Origin: Halosegnis rubeus | GTDB taxonomy: Archaea > Halobacteriota > Halobacteria > Halobacteriales > Haloarculaceae | NCBI RefSeq assembly: GCF_009184545.1 | Contig: NZ_QJOW01000007.1 | Coordinates: forward strand, 1-64,000 | DNA: 64,000 nt | Direction of reading: 5' to 3' | In this document: piece after piece, positions 1 through 7,960 of the stretch | Layout: the number at the start of each line of letters is the position of its first letter | Position numbering within the stretch: the stretch's first letter is position 1 | Notes under the pieces: generated by a model | The model's input: the letters and a program-made list of their open reading frames with translations, nothing else | The model's database searches: none | What the model was told of the DNA's origin: nothing | Made by a program: the position numbers and the translations under genes

Positions 1-166
1 TGCGGGTACTTATATGAACGGGTTTGTAACCCATGCGAACGCGCTCCTCCCCTCCCTACTCGCTCCCTTTGGTCGCTCCTTGAGGAAGGGGACTCCGCGC
101 TACCGCTTCAGTTGAACGTCGCCGTGGATAGTAACTGCTCGGGAGGGTCCGAGCGCGCGTTTTTGA
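1..166. other. Gene-free left edge of the window
   Basis: I see no convincing coding frame or structural RNA here. A short hairpin-like sequence, GGGTT-tgt-AACCC, lies near position 20. The rest is C/T-rich and low in complexity. It may be the downstream flank of a gene outside the window. Confidence 0.4.
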
Positions 167-310
167 TTACTCCGTGAGCGCGGCCTCCGCCTTCTCGCGG
201 AGCCGCCTCGCTTCGGTTCGAGCCGACGGGTACCTCGTTTCGTCGTTTTCTATCTCGCTCATCTCGTCAAGCAGAAAGGCCGCTTCTCTCGGCGTGAGTT
301 CCATACCCAT
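167..310 (-). CDS. Small acidic/basic helical protein, 47 aa, unrecognised
   Basis: The frame runs from ATG (308-310) to TAA (167-169). A second in-frame ATG at 302-304 is an equally possible start. The product is very charged, begins MGMELTPREAAFLL, and ends in an Arg/Glu-rich stretch (ARRLREKAEAAL), so it is probably mostly alpha-helical. It has no cysteines or membrane segment. Codon choice favours G/C in third positions, as in neighbouring genes, which argues that it is real. I do not recognise a family. It is isolated from its neighbours, with 340 bp of non-coding sequence on its upstream side. Confidence 0.5.
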   Translation of the reverse strand: MGMELTPREAAFLLDEMSEIENDETRYPSARTEARRLREKAEAALTE

Positions 311-650
311 CCTACGCTCCGAGGGGGATTAACCGTGAATTTCAATTCTTTGAATAAAACTTCTAAAAGCGACGTTTTCGGGACTCTCGTGTTCTAATAG
401 AGAGCGTAAACTCACCCTTCAACCAACGTGTTCTAAGAGAGCGTACTGTACTCCGGGGGGTCATCGAGTTTAAACACGAGTTCTAAGAGCGAGTTGCCAC
501 AGAGAGTAGATACCTAAGAGTAGTAACCTTAGAGAGAGCGACCCCCTCGAAGGATGAACTTCGGGGCGAAGACTCTCCCAATTTCCCCCAAAATTCAGCC
601 GGTCGAGGGGACACCCCCACCGTTTTGGCCGCGACCCGCGGCCGTTCGAT
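311..650. other. AT-richer intergenic stretch with repeated TTCTAA-type motif
   Basis: About 340 bp without a credible gene. It contains several copies of a short motif resembling TTCTAAgAGnG: near 361, 392, 431 and 481, with degenerate forms near 512 and 528 (CCTAAGAG, CTTAGAGAGAG). Spacings are roughly 31, 39 and 50 bp. The start of the cysteine-synthase-like gene follows at 651. Function is unknown. The motif could be a binding site array or the decayed remains of a repeat. Confidence 0.4.
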
Positions 651-1640
651 ATGGCAATCGACGAATCGACTGTCGGCGAGACGCCGCTCGTGGAACTCGA
701 CGCCGGCGTCGCCCCGACGGTGTTCGGAAAGGTGGAGTGGCTGAATCTGCCGGGGGTCGGTCACGGGGGCGGCTCGATCAAGGCGCGTATCGCCGTCGCG
801 ATGCTCGACGTCGCCGAGGAAGCGGACCACCTCCCGGGAAAAACGATACTGGAGGCGTCGTCGGGAAACACGGCTCGCGCGCTTGCCCGTATCGGTGCGG
901 CCCGCGGCTACGAGACGGCGTTCGTCGTCCCCGACGACCTCGGGAGCGGGAAACGCGCCGCACTGGAGGCCGCTGGTGCGACCCTCCACGAAGTTCCGGC
1001 CGCGGAGGGGTACGATGCTCTGCTCGACCGCGTGACGGAATTAGCGAGCGAGCCGGGCTACTGGCATGCCGGCCAGTATGAGAACGCGACGAATCCCAGC
1101 GCTCACGAGCAGACGGGCCGCGAGATCTGGCACCAGACCGACGGCGCGGTGACGGCCTTCGTCGCCGGCGCAGGGACGGGCGGAACGGTCACCGGTGTCG
1201 GTCGTACGCTCCACGAGCGCAACCCAGACGTACGCGTCGTCGGCTTCGAACCCGCGACCGAACCCCACGGACTCCACGGGCTGAAATATATGCGCGAGGG
1301 CGGCTACCACCCCGACACCTACGACGAGTCCGTCCTGGACGAGAAGCGGTATCTCGCGACGGAGCCGGCCCGCGTCGCCGCGCGCGAGCTCGCGGTCCGA
1401 CACGCCGACACCGACCCGACCATCGTCGATGCGGGCCAACACGATGGGGAGACGATTCGGGCGACCCTTCGTGTCGACGGGGACTTTCTCGTCGGGCCGA
1501 CGAGCGGCGGCGCGGTCGCGTGCGTGCGAGAACTCGCCCGCGAGGGCGTACTCGACGGCGCTGACACCGTCGTCGTACCGCTGTGTGACCGCGGCGACAC
1601 CTACGCCGAGGGTGAGCTGTGGGGCAATCGGCTCTCCTGA
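651..1640 (+). CDS. Cysteine synthase-like PLP-dependent enzyme
   Basis: A 329-residue member of the cysteine synthase / fold-type II PLP family, cytosolic. The expected PLP lysine lies in GGGSIKARIA (about residues 40-49), where typical O-acetylserine sulfhydrylases read SxKDR. The substrate loop is SSGNTARALA (about 69-78), and a phosphate-binding glycine loop GAGTGGTVTG follows (about 173-182). VGPTSGGAVA near the C-terminus is the last family signature. Length fits the family (300-330 aa). The likely reaction is beta-replacement on O-acetylserine or O-phosphoserine to make cysteine, or a related beta-elimination; the exact substrate cannot be read from sequence. The ATG at 651 gives the full N-terminal ETPLVEL motif. 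The gene stands alone, with a short gap to the DUF1508 gene. Confidence 0.82.
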   Translation: MAIDESTVGETPLVELDAGVAPTVFGKVEWLNLPGVGHGGGSIKARIAVAMLDVAEEADHLPGKTILEASSGNTARALARIGAARGYETAFVVPDDLGSGKRAALEAAGATLHEVPAAEGYDALLDRVTELASEPGYWHAGQYENATNPSAHEQTGREIWHQTDGAVTAFVAGAGTGGTVTGVGRTLHERNPDVRVVGFEPATEPHGLHGLKYMREGGYHPDTYDESVLDEKRYLATEPARVAARELAVRHADTDPTIVDAGQHDGETIRATLRVDGDFLVGPTSGGAVACVRELAREGVLDGADTVVVPLCDRGDTYAEGELWGNRLS

Positions 1641-1691
1641 GCGTGTGAATTGTCACTAACTGTTATGAATCCGGGCCGACCAGAGTCGATG

Positions 1692-1871
1692 ATGTCAGCC
1701 ACCTTTGAGCTGTACGAGGACAAGGAAGGGAAGTATCGCTGGCGGCTCCGCCACAGTAACGGCAACATCATCGCCGACTCCGGCGAGGGGTACGCCTCGA
1801 AACAGAAGGCCAAACAGGGTATCGAATCGGTGCGGAACAACGCCGTCGACGCCAGCATCGAAGAGCAGTGA
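1692..1871 (+). CDS. DUF1508/UPF0339 family small protein (HVO_2922-like)
   Basis: About 59 residues when started at the second of two adjacent ATGs (1689, 1692). An upstream in-frame ATG at 1650 would add a non-conserved leader. The core reads FELYEDKEGKYRWRLRHSNG followed by IIADSGEGYASKQKAKQGIESV, the single DUF1508 (YegP-like) repeat found in many haloarchaea, often encoded by very short genes. The biochemical role of the family is unsettled; a dimeric small beta fold is known for homologues. It lies 40 bp before the GNAT gene on the same strand and may be co-transcribed with it. Confidence 0.85.
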   Translation: MSATFELYEDKEGKYRWRLRHSNGNIIADSGEGYASKQKAKQGIESVRNNAVDASIEEQ

Positions 1872-1911
1872 GAACCGACACACAGTAACCGCCGAGCCTG
1901 CATCCGTCGGT

Positions 1912-2337
1912 ATGGAGACTGCCGTCTTCGCACACGACGACCCCGCCTTCGACGACGCGCTCGACATCCGGACACGGGTGTTCGTGGACGAACAGGACGT
2001 GCCGATGGACCGCGAGGTGGACGGAAGGGACCCCGCCGCGACCCACTTTCTCGTCTCCGACCCCGACCCCGTCGCCGTCGCGCGCACCCGCGAGTACGAG
2101 GACGGTCTCAAGGTTGAGCGCGTTGCCGTTCTCGCCGATGCACGCGGTGAGGGGTACGGTCACGCCGTGATGGACGCCGTCGAGTCGTACGCGAACGAAG
2201 AAGGGTACGACCGGCTCGTCCTCGACGCGCAGGTCCCCGTCGTCGGCTTCTACGAGGCACGCGACTACGAGATACAGGACGACGAGCCGTTCGAGGACGC
2301 CGGCATCCCGCACCGCCGGATGGCGAAGTCCGTCTAA
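1912..2337 (+). CDS. GNAT family N-acetyltransferase
   Basis: A 141-residue single-domain GCN5-related acetyltransferase. The start at ATG 1912 gives METAVF and removes a long low-quality N-terminal extension. The N-terminal IRTRVFVDEQDVP is typical of the ElaA/YjcF-like subgroup. The acetyl-CoA pyrophosphate-binding segment is RVAVLADARGEGYGHAVMDA (motif A, RxxGxG/A). LDAQVPVVGFYEARDYE is motif B, with the tyrosine often used as general acid. It transfers acetyl from acetyl-CoA to an unidentified amine. It is probably part of a short unit with the DUF1508 gene 40 bp upstream. Confidence 0.85.
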   Translation: METAVFAHDDPAFDDALDIRTRVFVDEQDVPMDREVDGRDPAATHFLVSDPDPVAVARTREYEDGLKVERVAVLADARGEGYGHAVMDAVESYANEEGYDRLVLDAQVPVVGFYEARDYEIQDDEPFEDAGIPHRRMAKSV

Positions 2338-2419
2338 GCCCCCCGGGTCGCCGTCGCAAGCGCGTGACCACCTGGTCCCGTCGAAAGCTCTATTCTTCGA
2401 CCGACGAGCACTGAGTGCA

Positions 2420-3088
2420 GTGAAGGAGACCAGTGACCGAGGCGGGGGTCGGTGGATACGGGCGGGACTGGTCGGTCTCGGCGGTGGGCTGCTCCTCGTG
2501 ACGGCCGCGGAAATCGTGTTTTGGGTCGGTATCGCTCGGCTCATCGAACCGACGTTCGTCCTCGGGCTGGCAATGAGCGTCCCCGCGTGTCTGGCACTGC
2601 TCGTCGGCGGCTACCGACTACCGTCGACCGTCGTCACACCCGACTACTACGCGCAGATCGCGCTGTTGACCGGCGGATTCGGGGCCCTGTTCGGTGTGTT
2701 TTCGTTCCTCACTGGCGTTACCTTCCTTCCGGACGTCATCTGGGCGCTGGTCGGGTCGGTCCGGTGGGGGATTTCGCTGGGGGCAGGCGGCGGCTTCGTC
2801 GTCGGCTTCCTGAACGCCCGCAGCGTCGAGCGGGCACTCGACAGCGAACGGGCGTCGATTCGGGCCGAGGCGACCGAACAACAGCGGGAGTATCTCACCT
2901 ACGTCAACGGACTGCTCCGCCACGAGGTCCTCAACACCGCGAACGTCATCAGTGGCAACGTCGACCTCGCGCGGGAGGCGACCGGCGACGAGGTCGAACA
3001 GCGACTCGACACCGACGCCGTGCTCGATGCCGTCGATGACGACGCGATTGCGGCGTATCTCGCCGAGGGCGCGACAAGCGATGACTGA
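2420..3088 (+). CDS. Membrane protein with histidine-kinase H-box but no ATPase domain
   Basis: 222 residues from GTG 2420. The first 135 residues form about four transmembrane segments (for example LVGLGGGLLLVTAAEIVFWV). A short linker follows, then YVNGLLRHEVLNTANVISG, which matches the phospho-acceptor H-box of haloarchaeal histidine kinases. After this the protein continues for only about 50 acidic residues and stops. There is no N-box, no DxGxG and no G2 box, so it cannot bind ATP as a HATPase. It is either a kinase gene shortened by an internal deletion or a DHp-only partner that is phosphorylated by another kinase. No response regulator lies next to it. Confidence 0.65.
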   Translation: MKETSDRGGGRWIRAGLVGLGGGLLLVTAAEIVFWVGIARLIEPTFVLGLAMSVPACLALLVGGYRLPSTVVTPDYYAQIALLTGGFGALFGVFSFLTGVTFLPDVIWALVGSVRWGISLGAGGGFVVGFLNARSVERALDSERASIRAEATEQQREYLTYVNGLLRHEVLNTANVISGNVDLAREATGDEVEQRLDTDAVLDAVDDDAIAAYLAEGATSDD

Positions 3089-3142
3089 GTGTGCGGTAAC
3101 GACCCACGCTACGCTTTTTGACTCGACGCGCGTTGTACGCGT

Positions 3143-3730
3143 ATGACCGAAGTAGTTGTCATCGGCGGCGGTCCCGCCGGTCTGAGCGCGGCACTGTTTA
3201 CAGCGAAGAACGGCCTGGAGACGACGGTCTTCGACACCGACGGCACGTGGATGCACAAGGCGCACCTGTTCAACTATCCGGGGATCGGCTCCGTCGACGG
3301 CTCGAACCTACTCGACACGATGCGCGAGCAGGTTGACGACTTCGGCGTCGACCGAAACCAGGGCGTCGAGGTAACCGACGTGGCCGCGACCGACGACGGG
3401 TTCGAGGTCACGACCGAGGAGGACAGCCACGACGCTAGCTACGTCGTGCTCGCGACGGGCGCGAACCGCGACCTCGCCGAGGGGCTCGAGTGTGCCTTCA
3501 CCGACGAGGAGATCGTCGACGTGGACGTGACGATGGAGACCTCAGTCGAGGATGTCTACGCCACGGGCGGAATGGTCCGCGCCGAGGAGTGGCAGGCGGT
3601 CATCTCGGCCGGCGACGGCGCTGCGGCCGCGCTCAACATCCTCACGAAGGAGAAGGGCGAACACTACCACGACTTCGACGTGCCGTCGGACGCCGAGGCG
3701 GTGTTCGGCTCGATGATCGACGAGGAGTAG
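3143..3730 (+). CDS. Small single-domain FAD/NAD(P) oxidoreductase, thioredoxin-reductase-like
   Basis: 195 residues, cytosolic. The N-terminal Rossmann fingerprint is VVVIGGGPAGLSAALFTAKNG (FAD binding), and a second FAD motif reads VEDVYATGGMVRAEEWQAVISAGDGAAAA, typical of TrxB relatives (GD/A near the flavin). YVVLATGA sits between them. The protein lacks the NADPH-binding insert and the redox CxxC of true thioredoxin reductases, and is about 120 residues shorter. Similar short proteins are common in haloarchaea and their electron donor is not established. A TATA-like run (CTTTTTGA, about 3113) sits about 27 bp before the ATG, consistent with a leaderless transcript. Confidence 0.75.
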   Translation: MTEVVVIGGGPAGLSAALFTAKNGLETTVFDTDGTWMHKAHLFNYPGIGSVDGSNLLDTMREQVDDFGVDRNQGVEVTDVAATDDGFEVTTEEDSHDASYVVLATGANRDLAEGLECAFTDEEIVDVDVTMETSVEDVYATGGMVRAEEWQAVISAGDGAAAALNILTKEKGEHYHDFDVPSDAEAVFGSMIDEE

Positions 3731-3752
3731 ACAGACGCGTTCTCTCGTATTT

Positions 3753-4532
3753 TCACACGTCGAGTGGCGACGCCGTCTCCCAGTAGCGCTCGAAGGTGTC
3801 GTGTGCCCATCTCAGGACGCGCTCGTCGTCGCTCTCGACCAGCGCGCGCAACACCTCGCCGTCGTCGCGCAACAGGAAGTAGACGGTGTCGTCGGCGACG
3901 CCCATCGCGAAGGAGACGGGCTGGTCGGCCACCCTGATAGTCACGGTGTCGCTGTCGGCGACGGCGCGAAACTGCGTCCACAGCGCGGGGGCGTCTCGCA
4001 AAGGCTCGATTGTCGCGTCGGTCACGACGGCCTCGAACTGCTGGGTTCCCTTGACGGTCGCCGCGTGGAGCCGTTCGACCATGTCGCGGTTGAGCGCGTA
4101 CGAGAGGATGCGGTGGTCGCGGGCGTCGTCGGTGAGTTCGAGGGCGCGCTTCAGCGGGCCGCTCGGGTCGGTCGTCGTCGGGCGCGTAATCATCGCGTCG
4201 TGGAGCGCGGTCAGGCCGATATCGAGCTCGTCGGTCGGGAGCCACGGCGCGACGTCTCGGAGGTGTTGTTCCGTCTCCACGACGGTGAGGAGGTCGGCGA
4301 AGCCGTCGGCGAGCAGTCCACCGAGCGGCGTCGCGGTGTACCCTTCGTCGGTCCGGCGAATCCAGTCGTTCTCCTCGAAGTCCCGGAGAATCCGGGTGAG
4401 CGTCGGCTGTGAGGCCGCCGTCTCCTCCCGGAGGGCGCGCCGCGAGTGTGGCTCGTCGGCGACGGCGCGCAACACCGCCACGCGATTTGGCGAGCGCGCG
4501 AGGAACTCGATTGCTTCGAGCGGCTCCGTCAT
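3753..4532 (-). CDS. Winged-helix transcriptional regulator (haloarchaeal FilR1-type)
   Basis: 259 residues when started at ATG 4532 (MTEPLEAIEFLARSPNRV); an in-frame upstream ATG at 4559 would add nine residues. The N-terminal 80 residues are a winged helix with recognition region REETAASQPTLTRILRDFEENDWI. The remaining 180 residues are a haloarchaeal sensor-type C-terminal domain without cysteine clusters. It is divergently placed from the universal stress protein gene at 4690. The gap holds nested inverted repeats of TTTCAC/GTGAAA, so autoregulation and control of the stress gene is a reasonable inference. The ligand is unknown. Confidence 0.72.
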   Translation of the reverse strand: MTEPLEAIEFLARSPNRVAVLRAVADEPHSRRALREETAASQPTLTRILRDFEENDWIRRTDEGYTATPLGGLLADGFADLLTVVETEQHLRDVAPWLPTDELDIGLTALHDAMITRPTTTDPSGPLKRALELTDDARDHRILSYALNRDMVERLHAATVKGTQQFEAVVTDATIEPLRDAPALWTQFRAVADSDTVTIRVADQPVSFAMGVADDTVYFLLRDDGEVLRALVESDDERVLRWAHDTFERYWETASPLDV

Positions 4533-4546
4533 ACCCCGGTATGCGC

Positions 4547-4626
4547 TTTCACCCGACATAGATGATGCGGTCGACTTTCACGGCGTGAAACACCGCCGCG
4601 CCGTGTGCGCTACGGCGGGGGTGAAA
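4547..4626. promoter_or_regulatory. Nested inverted repeats between regulator and usp
   Basis: The outer arms are TTTCACCC (4547-4554) and GGGTGAAA (4619-4626). Inside lies a second palindrome, TTTCAC-GGC-GTGAAA (4576-4590). All four half-sites share TTTCAC. They lie just upstream of the regulator start (4532, minus strand) and 64-143 bp upstream of the stress-protein start (4690). The arrangement fits operator sites of a dimeric regulator; the cognate protein is inferred only from adjacency. Confidence 0.45.
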
Positions 4627-4689
4627 CCACGACTCCGCGTGAATCGGTTTCTGGCCATCCCTATACCGTATCCGGCCTTTCCACGTAGT

Positions 4690-5175
4690 ATGAGCGTCTT
4701 TCAGCAGTCGTCCGGTGATTCGCCACAGGAGTCGGTGCCGGGACCGTCCGCCCCTGGTGTGTTCGACCGTATCGTCCTCGCCGTCGACGAAGAGACGGAC
4801 GAAACCGTCGCCGAGACGGCAGTCGCACTCGCTGCGGCCCACGACGCGACCCTCGACGTGCTCTCGGTCGTCCGGATGTGGTCGTCGGTGGACAACTGGG
4901 ACGCGGCCGTCGAGCGCCGCGAGGCGAGCGCGGAGCGCGCACTCGATACCGCCGGCGAAATCGCCGCCGAGTCGGGCGTCGAGGCCGAAAAGCGACTCCG
5001 CTACGGGTCGCCCGCCGAGGAGATCGGGCTGTACGCCGAGGGGAACGAGGCCGACATCGTCGTCGCCGGCGAGCCGTCCCGCGGTCGACTCGGTCGGATC
5101 TTCTCGGGTCGCGCGACGATGGGCGACGTGCGCCGCGCCGTCTCGATGCCCGTGATGACCGTCCCGAGCGTCTGA
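4690..5175 (+). CDS. Universal stress protein (UspA family)
   Basis: 161 residues with one UspA domain after a 25-residue Ser/Pro-rich leader. The first strand reads FDRIVLAVDEETDE. The C-terminal portion has ADIVVAGEPSRGRLGRIFSG followed by RRAVSMPVMTVPS, the usual end of Usp domains; the G-x2-G-x9-G type nucleotide loop is only partly kept. The start at ATG 4690 is chosen because the frame further upstream overlaps the divergent regulator gene. A CTATACC box lies about 20 bp upstream. A general stress role is presumed. Confidence 0.85.
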   Translation: MSVFQQSSGDSPQESVPGPSAPGVFDRIVLAVDEETDETVAETAVALAAAHDATLDVLSVVRMWSSVDNWDAAVERREASAERALDTAGEIAAESGVEAEKRLRYGSPAEEIGLYAEGNEADIVVAGEPSRGRLGRIFSGRATMGDVRRAVSMPVMTVPSV

Positions 5176-5176
5176 G

Positions 5177-6553
5177 CTACCCGACGACCGGCCGGGAGAT
5201 TATCCACAGCGACAACACGGTGTAGCCGACCATCAACACGACCAACGGGAAGTGACCGCGCTGGGCGGCTTTCGGCGTCGGGTACCGACCCATCGCGACT
5301 CGGTGTGCGGCGACGACCGCGACGACGTGACCGACGGTGACGAGTATCACCTGCGACCCCCAGAACACCGGGAGCGACAGCCAGCTAAGTGGCGAAACCG
5401 CAACCCCGGTGGTGAGTTCAAGCAGCCGTGTGAGGTTCTCGATGACGTACGGGTAGTTGTGCGCCACGTCGTACGCCGCAGCGATGGGAAGGACGGTCGG
5501 TGCAAGCGCCAACGTCGGTCCCCGCGACGTACCAACACCGTCACCGAGACCGAGAGCGTCACCGAGACGAGCGACGGCAAAAAAGAGTCCGACGAAGCCG
5601 ACGAGGCCAATCACGTACAGCAGGATGCCGGTTGAGGGGCCGAGTCCGAGCAGTTCGCGGGCGTCGAACAGGAGCGTCTGGTACGAGCGGGTGTTCGTGA
5701 AGCCGTCGAAGCTGACGGTGAAGACGGTTGCGACGACGAAGACGACGAGCGACGGGTGTTCAAACGGTCGCGTGGTCCCCTGCCACGGTGGACGAAGTGA
5801 GACGACGAGCGACCCCGAGTCGGTGCGTACAGTCGAGACCGGAGCCACCCGACCAAGCAGCTGGTAGAACACGCCGAGTGGGTCGGCACGGTCGAACCAC
5901 GTCGGACCGAACAGGACACCACCAGCGACCATCGCGAGCGCGTACAGCGCGATAATAACGCTCGTGAGCGCCGGCGAGCGCGGAATAATCGTTGCGTTCT
6001 CCACGAGTCCGACAAGCAGGAGAAAACCGACGACCGCGGGCCACGAGCCGAGCCGTTCGGGATAGGTTTGTGCGGCAAGTTCCCTCCCCTCCAGCCGACA
6101 CAGTCCATCATAGACCGCACGCCACGGCGAGAGCACTCGCCACGGCGACCCGACGAGGACGGCAAACAAGCCGACACCGCGGAACCACACCGGCCACGTG
6201 AACACGGTGGCGAGATTCTCGGCAGCGACCTGTCGACCGGTGTAGCCGGCGACGAGCGCTCCCGTGACAGCGAGTCCGAAGCCGACCCGCACAACGGTAG
6301 CGATGCGTCGGGACGTGCGCGAATCGATCGTGGTGACGGTCCAGCCGTTACCTTCACTCGGCGTATCGTCGGTAATCGCGAGCCACAGCGCCGTCAGCCC
6401 GACCGTGCCAGCCGCGCCGACGAACAAGAGCGACAGAGGTATCGGTGCGTCGAACCGCGAACTGCCGATATCGTGTGCGCTGGCGACACCGACGAAGAAG
6501 GGAGTGGCCACGAGAGCCGTGGCGAGCATCGATAGCTCCCGACGGCGAGACAT
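5177..6553 (-). CDS. Polytopic membrane protein, unrecognised
   Basis: 458 residues when started at ATG 6553 (MSRRRELSMLATALVA). The N-terminus looks like a cleavable or anchoring signal ending VASAHDIGSSRFDAPIPLSLLF. The phrase AHD-G-S-R-x-D-x-P-x-PL resembles the opening of a family of multi-spanning membrane proteins in Gram-positive bacteria, but I would not assign a function. About ten to twelve hydrophobic segments follow, with tryptophan-rich loops (WPVWFRG, SPWRVLSPWRAVYDG) and scattered histidines late in the protein. It is divergent from the beta-propeller gene at 6648 and nearly touches the usp gene end (5175). Confidence 0.7.
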   Translation of the reverse strand: MSRRRELSMLATALVATPFFVGVASAHDIGSSRFDAPIPLSLLFVGAAGTVGLTALWLAITDDTPSEGNGWTVTTIDSRTSRRIATVVRVGFGLAVTGALVAGYTGRQVAAENLATVFTWPVWFRGVGLFAVLVGSPWRVLSPWRAVYDGLCRLEGRELAAQTYPERLGSWPAVVGFLLLVGLVENATIIPRSPALTSVIIALYALAMVAGGVLFGPTWFDRADPLGVFYQLLGRVAPVSTVRTDSGSLVVSLRPPWQGTTRPFEHPSLVVFVVATVFTVSFDGFTNTRSYQTLLFDARELLGLGPSTGILLYVIGLVGFVGLFFAVARLGDALGLGDGVGTSRGPTLALAPTVLPIAAAYDVAHNYPYVIENLTRLLELTTGVAVSPLSWLSLPVFWGSQVILVTVGHVVAVVAAHRVAMGRYPTPKAAQRGHFPLVVLMVGYTVLSLWIISRPVVG

Positions 6554-6647
6554 ACCTCGGGTAGGAGATGGTGGTGAAAAACGCTCGTGGTTCGACCGTC
6601 GAAGCACAGAGCAGAGAGGTCTTTATCCACGGTCACCTACCCGAGCT

Positions 6648-7916
6648 ATGCGACGCCGAACGACGGTGGCGGTGCTTGCCATCTGTGCTGTGCTTGGGGC
6701 ACTCGTGCTGTTCGGGCTGGTCGCCGGACCGAGCGGGCAGCTCACGAGCGAGTGGGTGAGCGATACGCCGCGGGAGAACTCCGTGAACCACCACGCCGTC
6801 GGGGTCGGTCCGGATATCGACGTGGTGCTCGCGCCTGTCGCCGAGGTGCCACGCGACGAGGTGGCGATGACGCGCACCTCCTGTTCGCTGGTTCGGCTCG
6901 CACCGGATGACGGCACCACGTTGTGGCAAACAGAGATGCCCCCCGACGACTGCGTGACGCACGCGTTGACGGAGCCGGCTATCGGCGATATCGACCGCGA
7001 CGGGGAGATGGAGGCACTCATCGCAACGACGGAGAACGCGCTCATCGCCTACGAAACAGACGAGGGGAACGAACAGTGGCGCGTCCCGCTGGACACCTTC
7101 GGCTACGGGCGACCGACGATTGCCGACCTGCCGCTCGGTCCCGGACCGGAGGTTGTCACCAGCGATATCGGCGGGGAGGTCGTCGCAGTCCACGGGAACG
7201 GCACGGTAGCGTGGCGGCAGTCGCTGAACGAGACGGGATGGGAGCGAACGACCGTCTGGCAGTCGCCGACCGTCGCAGATTACGACGCCGACGGCAATAG
7301 CGAGATACTGCTCGGCAGCAACAGCGGACCGGTGCTGTTGTCGGCAACCGGTGCTATCGAGTGGCAGCGCGAGGGTGGGGCGACCTACACCGTGACTGCA
7401 CAGACCGACGACGACCCCGCGATGGAGCTGTTTACCGCCGACACCGACGGCGTCCGCGCGTACGACGGGCGGACGGGAGCACTCGACTGGGAGCGCGAGT
7501 TCACCGACGCGCGCATCCGGACGGCGACGGATAGTGACGGCGACGGGCGCGTCGAGCTGTACGTGGGCCGGCTCGGCGGCGAGGTGGTCGCGCTCGACGC
7601 CCAAACCGGTGAGACAGAGTGGACGACCGCACTGACCGACGACGACGACACGATTGTTCCGCCACCGGTGCTCGGTGACGTGGACGGTGACGGCGACCAC
7701 GAAGTGGTCACAGCGCTGAACGATGGCACTGTCGCAGTGCTCGGAACCGAGACGGGCACACAGTTGGCGCTGTATGAACGACCGGTCCCGCTGTGGACCT
7801 TCCCAACAGTGGCTGATCTCGATGACGACGGCGCGGCGGAGGTTCTCGCCCGGTACGGCGACGGACGCGTGGTCGCGCTGTCGTATGAGTCACGCGAGGG
7901 GCTGTTTGGGCTGTAG
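6648..7916 (+). CDS. Membrane-anchored beta-propeller protein (FG-GAP / PQQ-like repeats)
   Basis: 422 residues. An N-terminal hydrophobic segment (VAVLAICAVLGALVLFGLVAG) suggests an uncleaved anchor, with the rest outside the cell. The body repeats blade-like units of the form PTVADxDxDGxxEV and GEVVALDAQTGETEW, mixing FG-GAP calcium-binding loops (DxDGDG-H/E) with PQQ-enzyme-like AW motifs. I see about six blades. Such proteins usually act as binding scaffolds rather than enzymes. A TTTATCC box about 26 bp upstream of the ATG fits a leaderless promoter. Start 6648 removes a long artefactual extension that overlaps the divergent gene. Confidence 0.75.
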   Translation: MRRRTTVAVLAICAVLGALVLFGLVAGPSGQLTSEWVSDTPRENSVNHHAVGVGPDIDVVLAPVAEVPRDEVAMTRTSCSLVRLAPDDGTTLWQTEMPPDDCVTHALTEPAIGDIDRDGEMEALIATTENALIAYETDEGNEQWRVPLDTFGYGRPTIADLPLGPGPEVVTSDIGGEVVAVHGNGTVAWRQSLNETGWERTTVWQSPTVADYDADGNSEILLGSNSGPVLLSATGAIEWQREGGATYTVTAQTDDDPAMELFTADTDGVRAYDGRTGALDWEREFTDARIRTATDSDGDGRVELYVGRLGGEVVALDAQTGETEWTTALTDDDDTIVPPPVLGDVDGDGDHEVVTALNDGTVAVLGTETGTQLALYERPVPLWTFPTVADLDDDGAAEVLARYGDGRVVALSYESREGLFGL

Positions 7917-7960
7917 CAAGGGCAAGCTCATTAGTTGCTCCCGGGAGAATCGCCGGCAGA

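Noticed and set aside
1-120. Possible tRNA or rRNA end at the left edge
   Set aside because: There is no complete cloverleaf, no T-loop consensus and no recognisable rRNA sequence; only one 5-bp hairpin.
3886-4689. Long N-terminal extension of the universal stress protein frame
   Set aside because: It overlaps the divergent regulator antisense and has Ser/Arg-rich shadow composition; the natural Usp start is at 4690.
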